Source: Trebonia sp963811335
GTDB lineage: Bacteria > Actinomycetota > Actinomycetes > Streptosporangiales > Streptosporangiaceae
Assembly: GCA_963811335.1 (NCBI GenBank)
Contig: CAWERB010000018.1
Span: 124,001 to 188,000 of the forward strand
Reading direction: 5' to 3'
Length of the DNA stretch: 64,000 bases
Positions 45,995 through 55,031 of this stretch are shown here, piece after piece. Position numbers and translations under genes: made by a program. The notes under the pieces were generated by a model. That model saw only the letters and a list, made by a program, of their open reading frames with translations. It was not told the origin of the DNA and ran no database searches. Numbering within the stretch: position 1 is the first letter of the stretch; each line of letters starts with the position of its first letter.

Positions 45995-47091
45995 TTGACA
46001 TCCTCCCTCGCCTGAGGGCGGGGATTCCAATCACTGCGCCTAAGGAGGCGAGCGGTTGAGGTTCGCGGTTCACTGGCCCGGCAGCCCGGTCGCCTCCCCG
46101 CGCGGTCACGGCGTGCCCCGCCGCGATGTTGCGTGCCGCGTTGACGTCGGCGTTGCAGGAGTATCCGCAGGCCGTGCAGAGGAACACCGCTTGGCTCTCG
46201 CGGTTGTTCCGTGCAATGTGCCCGCACGCGCTGCAGCGCTGGCTGGTGTACGCGGCTGGTACTGCCTGATGTTGAGGTCCTCAACGCGGATCACGTCGAA
46301 CCGGCGGGCGATGTCCGTCGAGGCTTTCTCGGCCCAGTCCCTACGGCGGTCGGCTTCCGTGGCCTTCAGGCGGGCAACCTGCGCCCTGGCCTTGCCGCGC
46401 CGCGTCGATCCCCGCGTGGCCCTGGTGAGCCTGCGCTGAAGGCGGCGGAGCCGGGACGCCTCGCGGGCGGTCAGTCCGGGCACCTTCAGCAGCTCGCCGG
46501 TCGACAGCGCCGCGCTGACCGCCACGCCCCGGTCGATGCCGACTGCCTCGCCATTGCCCGGGGCCAGGATGGGCGCTGGGATAACAGAGAACGCGACGTG
46601 CCAGCGGCCGGCGCGGTCCCGGGTGACCCGGTAGGACTTTGCGCCCGGCGGGACAGCACGGGACCAGCGGAACAGGACCCAGCCTGCCTTCGGGGCGTAA
46701 ACTTTGCCGTGGCTGCGGTTCAGGCGGCGGACATGAGACGGCTTCAGGTGGATGATCCGGAATCCTTCGTCTTGGCCTTTCTTCCGCCAGCGGGGGCGGC
46801 GGTGCGTCCCGGCGAAGAAGCGGGCCATCGCCTGCCCGTGGTCCCGGATCGCCTGCTGCTGCAAGGTCACCGACCCCTCGGCGAGCCACGGGTTGTCCGC
46901 CCGCGCCCCGGTCAGCTGCAGGCACCGCTCGGCGAAGCCGGGCATCTTTCCGCGGCCGGGCCGCCAGTGCGACTCCTGCTCAATGCACAAGTTCCAGACG
47001 TACCTAGCGTCGGCGCAGTGCCGCAGCAAGATCTGCTCCTGTTCGCGAGTGGGTTCAATCCGGAACCTAGACATACGAATATTGTATCGTA
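45995..47091 (-). mobile_element. IS605-type TnpB-only element with omegaRNA-like right end
   Basis: On the minus strand the element starts near an imperfect palindrome (TACGA-N8-TCGTA, 47074-47091) overlapping the tnpB start, and ends at TTGAC (45995-45999, plus-strand sense). Just inside that end is the hairpin typical of the right end/omegaRNA scaffold of TnpB elements: CCCCGCCCTCAGGCGAGGG followed by AGGATGTCAA (46022 down to 45995). The sequence next to it (45994 downward, the 3' end of the nucleotidyltransferase gene) is where a guide would be read. There is no tnpA, so the element depends on others for movement. Confidence 0.7.
46030..47074 (-). pseudogene. Degraded tnpB (RNA-guided nuclease family) with internal deletion and frameshift
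   Basis: Start ATG 47074 (MSRFRIEPTREQEQILLRHC). The N-terminal helical and WED-like parts and the beginning of the RuvC domain are present, with the first catalytic Asp in GIDRGVA and the catalytic Glu in VEDLNIR. The usual 45-50 residues between that Glu and the zinc finger (the GWG...LE segment) are missing. Right after RQYQP the frame slips near 46240; the zinc ribbon RCSACGHIAR...CTACGYS and the last RuvC Asp (NADVNAARN) are in the other frame. No family stop is seen, and the frame runs on into the flank. I judge it inactive, though it still provides a recognisable end structure. Confidence 0.75.
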
Positions 47092-47191
47092 AACACTATG
47101 AAAGCGCCGAAATGAAATGCTCTCAGCATGGTTTCGTAGGACCCGGGATTCCTCCCCGCTCTGGAAGACGGGGCCCCCGCCCGAGGTCGCG

Positions 47192-47869
47192 GTGACGCAC
47201 CCGCTCGACAACCCGGTCCTTGCCTCGCTCACCGGGCCGCACTCCGGGCTCGCCCTCACCAGGGGACGCGCAGCGCGCTACCTGGCCGACGTCAGCCCCT
47301 TCTGCGCGCTGCCAGGCGAGCCGGACGCGGCCGACTGGGCGGACGCCGCCGGCCTGCTGAGCCCCGGCGAGGAGGTGCTGTTCCCCGCACTGCACGCGTC
47401 ACCGCCGCCGGGCTGGGAGGTGCTCGGGCTCGGTGCGGGCGTCCAGCTGGTGGCCGCCGCGCTGGACGCGGCGCCGGATGAGGAGGCGGTGCCGCTCGGC
47501 CCCGCCGACGTCCCCGACATGCTCAGCCTGACGCGGCAGACGAAGCCCGGGCCGTTCCTCTCAAAGACCATCGAGCTCGGGGCCTACCTGGGCATCCGAA
47601 GCGAGGGGCGGCTGGTCGCGATGGCCGGCGAGCGGATGCGCCCGCCCGGGTGGTCCGAGATCAGCGCCGTCTGCACCGACCCGGCGTGGCGCGGCCAGGG
47701 CCTCGCCTCCCGGCTCACCCGCGCCGTCGCGGCCGGCATCGTCGCCCGCGGCGAGACGCCGTTCCTGCACGTCATCGCCAGCAACACTACGGCGATAAGG
47801 CTGTATGAGGAGCTCGGCTTCAGCTACCGCCGCGACATCCAGTTCCCGCTGCTGCGGCACGGCGGATAA
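47192..47869 (+). CDS. GNAT-family N-acetyltransferase (FR47-like)
   Basis: A 225-residue protein whose C-terminal 110 residues form a GNAT fold: the acetyl-CoA loop is WRGQGLASRLTRAV (R/Q-x-x-G-x-A type), preceded by EISAVCTDPA and followed by FLHVIASNTTAIRLYEELGFSYRR. The N-terminal half is family-specific. I start at GTG 47192 (VTHPLDNPVLASL); the frame is open to 47117, but those residues come from a sequence resembling a transposon end (TTCCTCCCCGC...GACGGGG at 47150-47185). The substrate is unknown. The gene may have lost its original promoter to the TnpB element next to it (inference). Confidence 0.82.
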   Translation: MTHPLDNPVLASLTGPHSGLALTRGRAARYLADVSPFCALPGEPDAADWADAAGLLSPGEEVLFPALHASPPPGWEVLGLGAGVQLVAAALDAAPDEEAVPLGPADVPDMLSLTRQTKPGPFLSKTIELGAYLGIRSEGRLVAMAGERMRPPGWSEISAVCTDPAWRGQGLASRLTRAVAAGIVARGETPFLHVIASNTTAIRLYEELGFSYRRDIQFPLLRHGG

Positions 47870-47937
47870 GGGCCCCGCGCGGGCGGGGGTCAGTTCGCGG
47901 CCCGGGCCTGGCTGCCGGGAACGGGCCGTCAGCTGGC

Positions 47938-49275
47938 CTAGCTGCCGCCGAGGCGTCGCAGCAGGAGGGCCTCGGCGAGGACGGCGCGCTCGAACTCCGG
48001 CAGGTGGAGTCCCTCGTTGGGGCCGTGCGCGCGGGTGTCGGGGTCCTCGACGCCGGTGACGAGGATGCTCGCGCCGGGGAACATCTCCTGGAACTCGGCG
48101 ATGAACGGGATCGAGCCCCCGATGCCCATGTCCACGGGCGCCGTGCCGTCCCAGGCCTCGGCGAGGGCGGAACGCGCGGCGGCGTAGGCCGGCCCGGTGG
48201 CCGGCAGCACTGTCGGCTCTCCCTTGTCGACGACGGTGGTGGTGAGCCGGGCGCCGAACGGCACGTGCCTTTCCAGGTGCTCCTGGAGGCGGGCGATGCC
48301 GTTCGCGCTGGTGTCGCCGGGCGCGAGGCGGATGGTGACGCGGGCGCGGGCGACGGGCACGAGGGTGTTGGACGCGCCGGCGACCCTCGGGGCGTCGAAC
48401 CCGGTGACCGTGATGGCGGGCCTGGTCCACAACCGCTCGACGACTGGTCCCGCGCCGATCCAGTTCGTCTCCGGCGCGGCGCCGGACTCGGCCCGCAGCC
48501 GTTCCTCTGGATAGTCCACGTCCGCGGCGGGGCCCGCGACAAGCCCGGCCACGGCCGGACTGCCGTCATCGGCCCACAGCGTGGAAAGCAGCCTCGTGAG
48601 CGCCATGATGGCGTCAGGGACGAGGCCGCCCCACATGCCGGAGTGGACGGCGTGGGTGAGCGTCCGCACCTCGACGTCCACCCGCACCAGGCCGCGCAGG
48701 CTCGTGGTGAGCGCGGGGACGCCGATGTCCCAGTTTCCCGAGTCGGCGATGACGATGACGTCCGCGGCGAGCTGGTCACGGTACTGGCGCAGCAGGTCGG
48801 GGAGGGTCACGGAGGCGACTTCCTCCTCGCCCTCGATGAAGAACCGCACGGTGACCGGCAGGTCATCGCCGAGCGCGCGCAGCGCCCCCACGTGCACCGC
48901 GATGCCTGCCTTGTCGTCGGCGGCGCCGCGGCCGTACAGGCGCGCACCGCGGACGACGGGCTCGAACGGCGGGCTGTCCCAGTCGGCGGGGTCGTTTTCC
49001 GGCTGGACGTCGTGGTGGGCGTAGAGCAGGACCACCGGTGCGCCCGCCGGGCCCTTCCGCTCGCCGATGACGGCCGGCGGCGCGCCGTCATGAGCGCGGA
49101 CGACCTGGGCCGCGACGCCCTCGTCGGCCAGCAGGTGGGCCGTCTTGCGCGCGGACTTCTCCACCTCGCCAAGGCGCGCGGGGTCGGCACTGACTGACTG
49201 GATCCGCACGAGATCCTCAAGGTCGGCGATCAGGGCGGGCAGGAGCTCGTGGACACGGTTCTTCAGGTCGCTCAC
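47938..49275 (-). CDS. M20 family dipeptidase/deacylase-type metallopeptidase
   Basis: A 445-residue M20 peptidase of the dipeptidase group. Di-zinc ligands: His in LYAHHDVQP (with the catalytic Asp two residues on), Asp in GRGAADDKAGIA, the catalytic Glu pair in IEGEEEVAS, Asp in VIADSGN, and the C-terminal His in AHGPNEGLHLPEF. The lid/dimerisation domain lies between. Members cleave dipeptides or acylated amino acids in the cytoplasm. I prefer GTG 49275 (VSDLKNRVHELLP); a TTG at 49299 would add 8 residues. It stands between two GNAT genes, all apparently separate units. Confidence 0.88.
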   Translation of the reverse strand: MSDLKNRVHELLPALIADLEDLVRIQSVSADPARLGEVEKSARKTAHLLADEGVAAQVVRAHDGAPPAVIGERKGPAGAPVVLLYAHHDVQPENDPADWDSPPFEPVVRGARLYGRGAADDKAGIAVHVGALRALGDDLPVTVRFFIEGEEEVASVTLPDLLRQYRDQLAADVIVIADSGNWDIGVPALTTSLRGLVRVDVEVRTLTHAVHSGMWGGLVPDAIMALTRLLSTLWADDGSPAVAGLVAGPAADVDYPEERLRAESGAAPETNWIGAGPVVERLWTRPAITVTGFDAPRVAGASNTLVPVARARVTIRLAPGDTSANGIARLQEHLERHVPFGARLTTTVVDKGEPTVLPATGPAYAAARSALAEAWDGTAPVDMGIGGSIPFIAEFQEMFPGASILVTGVEDPDTRAHGPNEGLHLPEFERAVLAEALLLRRLGGS

Positions 49276-49378
49276 GCAGGCAACTCTACGGTCGGGCAAA
49301 CTCCCGCCCCGGCGCGCCCCGCGCCTAGGCCAGGGCCCGGGAAAGTGAGCGCCGCCCGGCGCGGGTAATCTTTCCGCC

Positions 49379-50236
49379 GTGGCGGGGATCGAGGTGCGCG
49401 AAGCGGTCCCGGCTGACCTACCGCAGATCGCGGCCGTGGCGCTGGCGACCGGGCAGGACGAGGAATGGGGCGGGGCCGATCCCGCCTACATGAATCACCT
49501 GCTCGCGCACGGCAGCGTGGTCGTCGGGGTGATGGATGGTTCGGTCGTCGGCTTCGGCGCCACCAGCCAGCTCGGCAGCGGCCCAGGCGCGGTCAGCATG
49601 CTGTGCGACCTGTTCGTCAGCCCGCAGGTGCACGGCAGCGGCTGCGGCCGGGCGATGCTGGCCCGGCTGTGGCCGGGCGAGGGGCACCGGATGACCTTCA
49701 GCAGCCTGCACAGCCACGCGCTCCCGCTGTACACGGCCTTCGGGCTTGATGCCTGGTGGCCGCTGCTGTACCTGCGCGGCCGGACGGGCGCCGTGGCGGC
49801 GCCGGCCGGCTGGCGGGCCGAGGCGGCCGAGCCCGGCCGGGTGGCCGCGCTCGAACTGGCCTGGACGGGGGCCGACCGGTCGGCCGACCATGCCGCGTGG
49901 GCGCGGCGGCCGGGCGGCGCCGCCGTGCTGGCCAGGCGGGAGGACCAGGTGCTCGCGGCCGCGGCGACGGGCGGCGCGGGCGACGGGTACGGGCTGACCC
50001 ACCTGGCGCTGGAGCCGGGCGCGGGCAGCGCCGACGCCGCCGCCGCCGTGCTCACGGTGCTGGCCTACCTGGAGCCGCGCGATGGGCAGGCGCTCGTCTG
50101 CCTGCCGGCGCCGCACCCGGCGGTCAGGACGCTCCTCGCCGCAGGCTGGCGGATCGAGGACCATGACCTGTTCATGGCGACCGACCCGGCCCTGCTCGAT
50201 CCGCGCAGGTCAGTGCCGTCGCCGGCCCTGGCATGA
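49379..50236 (+). CDS. GNAT-family N-acetyltransferase (two-domain)
   Basis: A 285-residue acetyltransferase. The N-terminal domain (1 to about 125) has the standard GNAT order IEVREAVPADLPQIAAVAL ... SMLCDLFVSPQVHGSGCGRAMLARL, where VHGSGCGRAM is the acetyl-CoA loop. The second half (about 140-270) looks like a decayed second GNAT copy (LTHLALEPGAGSADAAAAVLTVLAYL). The start is GTG 49379. The substrate is unknown. The intergenic region after it (50237-50326) contains an AT-rich patch with GGATATATCTGTTA that may hold the promoter of the ABC exporter gene. Confidence 0.82.
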   Translation: MAGIEVREAVPADLPQIAAVALATGQDEEWGGADPAYMNHLLAHGSVVVGVMDGSVVGFGATSQLGSGPGAVSMLCDLFVSPQVHGSGCGRAMLARLWPGEGHRMTFSSLHSHALPLYTAFGLDAWWPLLYLRGRTGAVAAPAGWRAEAAEPGRVAALELAWTGADRSADHAAWARRPGGAAVLARREDQVLAAAATGGAGDGYGLTHLALEPGAGSADAAAAVLTVLAYLEPRDGQALVCLPAPHPAVRTLLAAGWRIEDHDLFMATDPALLDPRRSVPSPALA

Positions 50237-50326
50237 AACCGCGTCGCCGGGGACCGCGGTTCACGGCTGGTTAAAGACGGATATATCTGTTAGCCCAATG
50301 TCGGCCAGCCGACGGATACTCAAGGC

Positions 50327-52402
50327 ATGGCGACGGGGTGGTGGCGCGGCCTGCCGCGCCTTGACTGGGTCATTCGCCGGGTACGGGCCGGCGCGCGAGC
50401 GGGCGGCGGTGAGGTGAACCGCCGGCGGCGGGGAGCCGAGAAGCGGGCCGACGAGAAGCCAGCCGACGAGAAGCCAGCCGACGAGAAGCCAGCCGACGAG
50501 AAGCCGGCCGGCGCTCAGGCGGCGGCCGGCGGCGAGGCGGCCGAACACGAGACGGCCGAGCTGACCGCCGCCTACTGGCGGGCCTACGACCAACGGATGG
50601 CGACGGTGAAGTTCGGCGACGTCGCACGGCGGTTTCCCGCGCTGATCGGGCAGGCGATGCGCCTGGGCTGGCAGGCCAGCCGGCGTGACACCGTGGCGAC
50701 GGTCGCGCTGAACATCGCGTCGGGGGTGTTCGGCGGGTACGCGCTTTTCGCGACGACCGGTGTGCTGCAGGCGCTGTTCGCGGCCGGGCCGACACCGCAC
50801 CGGGTGCGGGCGGCGATACCGTCGCTCGTGCTAGTGGCGGCCGCGACGGCGCTCCGCTCTGGGGTGTCGACGGCGGCGGGCTGGGCGCAGAGCCGGCTTG
50901 AACCGCAGGTCGACCAGATCGTCGAGGTCCAGGTCTATGACCTGGCCACCCAGGTGGACCTCACCGCGTTCGACGACCCGGACTTCCACGACCGGATGCA
51001 GCGGGCGGAGAACCGGGGCACGGCGGCGGCCCAGCAACTAGTCAACGACGTGATCAACTGCCTGACCGCGTTCGCGGGGCTGGCGTCGGCGGCGGTCGTC
51101 GTCGGCGTGCTGCAGCCGATCCTGCTCGCCGTGCTGCTGGTCGCGCAGCTGCCCGGCGCGTGGGCGGCGGTGCGGTCGGCGCGGATCGACTACCTTACCA
51201 GGTTCGCGCTGATCGACTCCTACCGGCGCAAGTGGGTCCTCGCCGGGCTGATCACCGACCGCCGGACGGCCGCGGAGCTCCGCTCATTCACCATGAGGCC
51301 GTTCCTCATCGCCCGGGTCGCCCGGCTGGCGGCCTACGCGCGGCAGGCGGAGCTGCGCGCCGCGCGACAGCAGATGCAGACCAAGGTGATCGGCAGTTCC
51401 CTGGGCGGGATCGCGACCGCGGGGGTGTACGTGGTTCTCGGGGCGCTGCTTTGGACTGGGCTGCTGGCGCTGTCGGTCGCGGGCACGGCGGTGCTCGCGA
51501 TCCGCTCGGCGGCGGGGTCACTGCAGCAGCTGCTGTACTCGGTAAACCAGTGCTACGAAGACGGGCTGTACTTCTCCGACTACGTGGCCTTCTGCGACGA
51601 CGCGCGGTCCCGGATCCCGGAGCCGGGCGACGCCGCCGCCCCGGAGACGTTCACCAGGATCACCGCCTCGGGCGTGACGTTCAGCTACCCGGGGGCGGAC
51701 AACCCGTCGCTGCACGAGGTGTCGATCGAGATCGGCCACGGCGAGGTGGTCGCCCTCGTGGGGGAGAATGGCTCGGGGAAGACCACCCTCGCCAAGGTCC
51801 TCGCTGGGCTGTACCAGCCGCAGGCCGGGACGGTGCTGTGGGACGACGTGCCGATCGCGGAGGTGGCTGGAGAGCCGCTGCGAGAGCGGATCGCGGTGAT
51901 CGCCCAGGACCACGGGCACTGGCCGCTGAGCGTGCGGGACAACATCCTCATGGGCCGGCTGCTCGATGAGGCGCTGCTGGAGTCGGCCGCCGCCTCGTCG
52001 GGCGCCGATACGGTGATCGCCGAGCTCACCCGCGGCTACGACACGCTGCTCGCCCGCCAGTTCAAGGACGGCGCGGAACTGTCCGGCGGCCAGTGGCAGC
52101 GCATCGCCGCGGCCCGCGGCTTCTACCGCACCGCCCCGCTGCTGATCATGGACGAGCCGACCGCCGCGCTGGACGCGCGGGCCGAGTACGCGCTCTTCTC
52201 TTCGCTGCGCACCCTCGCCCGGGACCGCACGGTGCTGCTCATCACCCACCGGCTGGCGTCCGTCAGGCATGCCGACCGCATCTACGTTCTCGCCCACGGC
52301 AAGGTCGCCGAGTCCGGCACCCACGCCAGCCTGATGGCCCTAGGCGGCCAGTACGCCGAGCTGTACACGATCCAGGCCTCGCAGTACCAGGCCTCAGCCT
52401 GA
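50327..52402 (+). CDS. ABC exporter half-transporter (TMD-NBD fusion)
   Basis: A 691-residue exporter. The first 75 residues are hydrophilic and include a KADEKP-type repeat from a 15-bp DNA repeat. Residues about 110-450 hold six membrane helices of an ABC exporter. The nucleotide-binding domain (about 450-690) carries Walker A GENGSGKTT, Q-loop AQDHGHWPLSVRDN, signature LSGGQWQRIAAAR, Walker B LLIMDEPTAALDARAEY and the switch His in ITHRLASVRHAD. It would work as a homodimer. Actinobacterial relatives near peptide-modifying genes export peptides; here the next gene is a methyltransferase, so a small-molecule export role is possible but unsupported. The start ATG is the first in frame. Confidence 0.87.
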   Translation: MATGWWRGLPRLDWVIRRVRAGARAGGGEVNRRRRGAEKRADEKPADEKPADEKPADEKPAGAQAAAGGEAAEHETAELTAAYWRAYDQRMATVKFGDVARRFPALIGQAMRLGWQASRRDTVATVALNIASGVFGGYALFATTGVLQALFAAGPTPHRVRAAIPSLVLVAAATALRSGVSTAAGWAQSRLEPQVDQIVEVQVYDLATQVDLTAFDDPDFHDRMQRAENRGTAAAQQLVNDVINCLTAFAGLASAAVVVGVLQPILLAVLLVAQLPGAWAAVRSARIDYLTRFALIDSYRRKWVLAGLITDRRTAAELRSFTMRPFLIARVARLAAYARQAELRAARQQMQTKVIGSSLGGIATAGVYVVLGALLWTGLLALSVAGTAVLAIRSAAGSLQQLLYSVNQCYEDGLYFSDYVAFCDDARSRIPEPGDAAAPETFTRITASGVTFSYPGADNPSLHEVSIEIGHGEVVALVGENGSGKTTLAKVLAGLYQPQAGTVLWDDVPIAEVAGEPLRERIAVIAQDHGHWPLSVRDNILMGRLLDEALLESAAASSGADTVIAELTRGYDTLLARQFKDGAELSGGQWQRIAAARGFYRTAPLLIMDEPTAALDARAEYALFSSLRTLARDRTVLLITHRLASVRHADRIYVLAHGKVAESGTHASLMALGGQYAELYTIQASQYQASA
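50447..50506 (+). repeat. 15-bp tandem repeat (4 copies) in the exporter gene
   Basis: GCCGACGAGAAGCCA/G at 50447, 50462, 50477 and 50492. It encodes ADEKP four times in the hydrophilic N-terminal tail. Confidence 0.92.
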
Positions 52403-52489
52403 CCGCCGCCTGAGGAGCGGCGGACTTAGCGTCAGGGGTGGCCGCCGCTCGACGCGCCGGATGTGCCCGGCTGCCATAGAGTGCGTTTC

Positions 52490-53158
52490 ATGACCGAGAC
52501 CAGTGCCGGGGCCGGGAAGGAAAGCCAGCAAGACGATGATTACCAGCGGGTGATCGCTAGCCTCCGGGTGGCGTACGGGCCCGGGCCGGCGGCCCTGCGC
52601 GACGGCTGGGCCAAAGAAGAGTTCAAGGTGCAGGAGCGGCGTCGCTTCCTTGACCTGCTCCGGGAGCGGGGCGCGGCCAGCCTGCTTGAGGTGGGCGCCG
52701 GCCCCGGGCACGACTCGCTGTACTTCCAGGAGCAGGGCCTGCGGGTACTGTGCACCGACTTGTCGCCCGACATGGTCGAGCGCTGCACGGCGAAGGGCCT
52801 CGACGCGCGGGTGGCCGACTTCCTCAGCCTGGGCGTTTCCCCGGAGTCCTTCGACGCGGTCTTCGCCCTGAACTGCCTGCTCCACGTCCCGACCCCGGAC
52901 CTGCCTCGCGTCCTGGAGGCGCTCAGCGAGGTCCTCGTGCCAGGCGGCCTGCTCTACGTAGGGACCTGGGGCGGCAAGAACGAGGAGGGCCCGGTAACCG
53001 ACCCCCGGTACCAGGTCCCGCGCTTCTTCGCGTTCCGCTCAGACGAGGTGATGCGGCAACTCCTGACCGAGCAGTTCGACATCCTGTCGTTCGCCGCCTT
53101 CGACAGGGGCGACAACAACCGCTTCCAGTCGTTCATCCTGCAGAAGACCGCGACCTGA
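52490..53158 (+). CDS. Class I SAM-dependent methyltransferase
   Basis: A 222-residue methyltransferase of the UbiE/Methyltransf_11 type. Motif I LLEVGAGPGHDSLYF is at about 65-79, the ribose-binding acidic end of strand 2 in VLCTDLSPDMV, motif II/III FDAVFALNCLLHVPTPD, and post motifs LVPGGLLYVGTWGG. ATG 52490 is preferred to an upstream in-frame start at 52463 because conserved sequence begins after it. The acceptor is unknown. It follows the ABC exporter by about 90 bp on the same strand and could be co-transcribed. Confidence 0.87.
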   Translation: MTETSAGAGKESQQDDDYQRVIASLRVAYGPGPAALRDGWAKEEFKVQERRRFLDLLRERGAASLLEVGAGPGHDSLYFQEQGLRVLCTDLSPDMVERCTAKGLDARVADFLSLGVSPESFDAVFALNCLLHVPTPDLPRVLEALSEVLVPGGLLYVGTWGGKNEEGPVTDPRYQVPRFFAFRSDEVMRQLLTEQFDILSFAAFDRGDNNRFQSFILQKTAT

Positions 53159-53211
53159 GCAAGAGCCAGGACGGCGGAGCCACGCCTTCGTTCTGCTGAC
53201 GACCCCTGGCC

Positions 53212-53595
53212 TTACCCGGGGCCGGCCTCGTCGAGCAGCGCGACGAGCTTGGCCGGGGCGACCGTGCGGTAGGCGTCGGCGCACAGCTCGGCGACCTCCG
53301 CCCAGTCGACCTCGCCGTCCAGCCGGACGCCGATCCAGCCCCGGTGACCGACGTACGGCGGGCGGAAGAAGCGGCCGGGTGACGCCGTGGTCAGCTCGGC
53401 CTGCGCGCCGGGCAGGCCGGCGCACCACAGGTGCGGGAAGTGGTCGTCGTGGTGGCCGTCGGCCCACAGCTGCGCGAACGACCGCTTGTCGCGCACGAAC
53501 CAGGCCGGCACGCCGTGCGACGGCCGCTCGGTCACCTCGGGCAGCGCCAGGCAGATCGCTCGCAGCCGGGCCGCCAGGTCATCGTCGCTGTCCAC
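53212..53595 (-). CDS. MmcQ/YjbR family protein
   Basis: A 127-residue protein of the MmcQ/YjbR (CyaY-like fold) family. Characteristic blocks: AICLALPEVTERPSHGVPAWFVRDKRSFAQLW, then FRPPYVGHRGWIGVRLDGEVDWAEVAELCADAYRTVAP, mentioned here in parts; the GWIGV strand and the final helix are diagnostic. These small proteins bind DNA in one described case but are mostly uncharacterised. It is convergent with the methyltransferase gene 53 bp away and divergent from the osmoprotectant operon. Confidence 0.85.
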   Translation of the reverse strand: MDSDDDLAARLRAICLALPEVTERPSHGVPAWFVRDKRSFAQLWADGHHDDHFPHLWCAGLPGAQAELTTASPGRFFRPPYVGHRGWIGVRLDGEVDWAEVAELCADAYRTVAPAKLVALLDEAGPG

Positions 53596-53889
53596 ACGGC
53601 CACCGTACCGCCCGTGCGGCCGGCGCCGGGTAACCGCCGCCGCGCGGCCGGCGTGACGGGACTCGGCGCCCTAAGGCGGGCCTCGGCGCCCTGAAGCGAC
53701 GCCGCGCCGGCCTTGTTAGCCGAACAAGATCACGGGTACATGCCCGAAAACTGCCGGACGGTATGGTTGGGGGATGAATCGGCCCGTGCTGGGGTGCTGG
53801 CGGTGTCGCGCGGTGTCGCGCGCTGTTATATTTGAGACTAATACAGTCGGAAATGTCTGCTTCGCGATGATGAAGGGCCTGGCCAGAGC

Positions 53890-55031
53890 TTGATCACGTT
53901 CGAGGCAGTGACGAAGCGGTACCCGGACGGGACGGTCGCCGTCGACGGCCTCGACCTTGAGGTGCCGGCCGGCCAGACCATGGTCCTCGTCGGCCCGAGC
54001 GGCTGCGGCAAGACCACCTCGCTGCGCATGATCAACCGGCTGGTCGAGCCGTCGGCGGGCACCATCCTGCTCGACGGCACCGACATCAGGACGCGCAACC
54101 CGGCGCATCTGCGGCGCGGCATCGGTTACGTGATCCAGCAGACCGGGCTGTTCCCGCACCGCACCGTCGAGGACAACATCGGCACCGTCCCGGTGCTCAG
54201 CGGGTGGCCGCGCAAGAAGGCGCGCACACGTGCGCGGGAGCTGCTCACCCTGGTCGGCCTCGACCAGGACCTGGCCAGGCGCTACCCGCACCAGCTGTCC
54301 GGCGGCCAGCAGCAGCGCGTCGGGGTCGCCAGGGCACTAGCCGCCGACCCGCCGGTGCTGCTGATGGACGAGCCGTTCAGCGCCGTCGACCCGATCGTCC
54401 GCGCCACGCTGCAGGACCAGCTGCTGTCCCTGCAGGCCGAGCTGCGCAAGACGATCGTGCTCGTCACCCACGACATCGAGGAGGCCATCAAGGTCGGCGA
54501 CATGGTGGCGCTGTTCCGGCCGCACGGAACGCTGGCGCAGCTCGCCCCGCCGGAAGAGCTGCTCGCGGCGCCCGCCGACGACTACGTGGCCGGGTTTGTC
54601 GGCTTCGACCGCGGCATCCGGCGGCTGTCGTTCATCCGGACCACGGGACTCTCCCTTGGCACCGGCCCGGTGCTGCCCGCGGACGCGACCGTCGCCAAGG
54701 CCCTGGCGGCCGGCGAGCCCCTGGATCCTCGTCACCGACCCGCAGGCCGGCACCGCGCGGGGCTGGGCCGAGGCGACGAAGCTCGCCGCGCTGCCTGGTG
54801 ACACCCCGCTTGGCCAGGCGGGAACCGAGCCGCTCAGCCACGGGTTCACCGTCGGCGCCGACTCGCTGCGCGCCGCACTCGACGCCGCCGTGCTGTCACC
54901 GGCCGGCCAGGCGGTCGGGGTGGACGAGGACGGCCGGGTGCTCGGCGTCGCCACCTTCGACCAGCTGCGCGCGGCCATCCAGGCCGCGGGCCGCCGCGGA
55001 CTCCGCGGGCGGGGAGGCGCCGTCCCCGTGA
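53890..55031 (+). CDS. opuCA: Osmoprotectant ABC transporter ATPase (OpuCA/ProV type), two frameshifts
   Basis: The ATP-binding subunit of a glycine betaine/choline/carnitine importer. Residues 1-240: Walker A GPSGCGKTTS, Q-loop VIQQTGLFPHRTVEDN, signature LSGGQQQRVGVARAL, Walker B LLMDEPFSAVDPIVR, switch THDIEEAIKVGD. The second half holds the CBS pair used for osmosensing (WILVTDPQAG ... VGVDEDGRVLGVATFDQL). Two shifts interrupt it: an extra C in CCCC at 54718-54721 and an extra G near 54988. After both corrections the protein ends APSP at TGA 55029-55031, overlapping the GTG start of the permease (GTGA). Without the second correction it would run on, fused, into the permease. The upstream 53700-53880 AT-rich patch is the likely promoter. 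Confidence 0.87.

Noticed and set aside
45502..47869. A complete composite transposon made of the nucleotidyltransferase, tnpB and GNAT genes
   Set aside because: Only one recognisable TnpB-type right end and one weak left palindrome are present, and they enclose tnpB alone; no matching outer ends were found around the neighbours.
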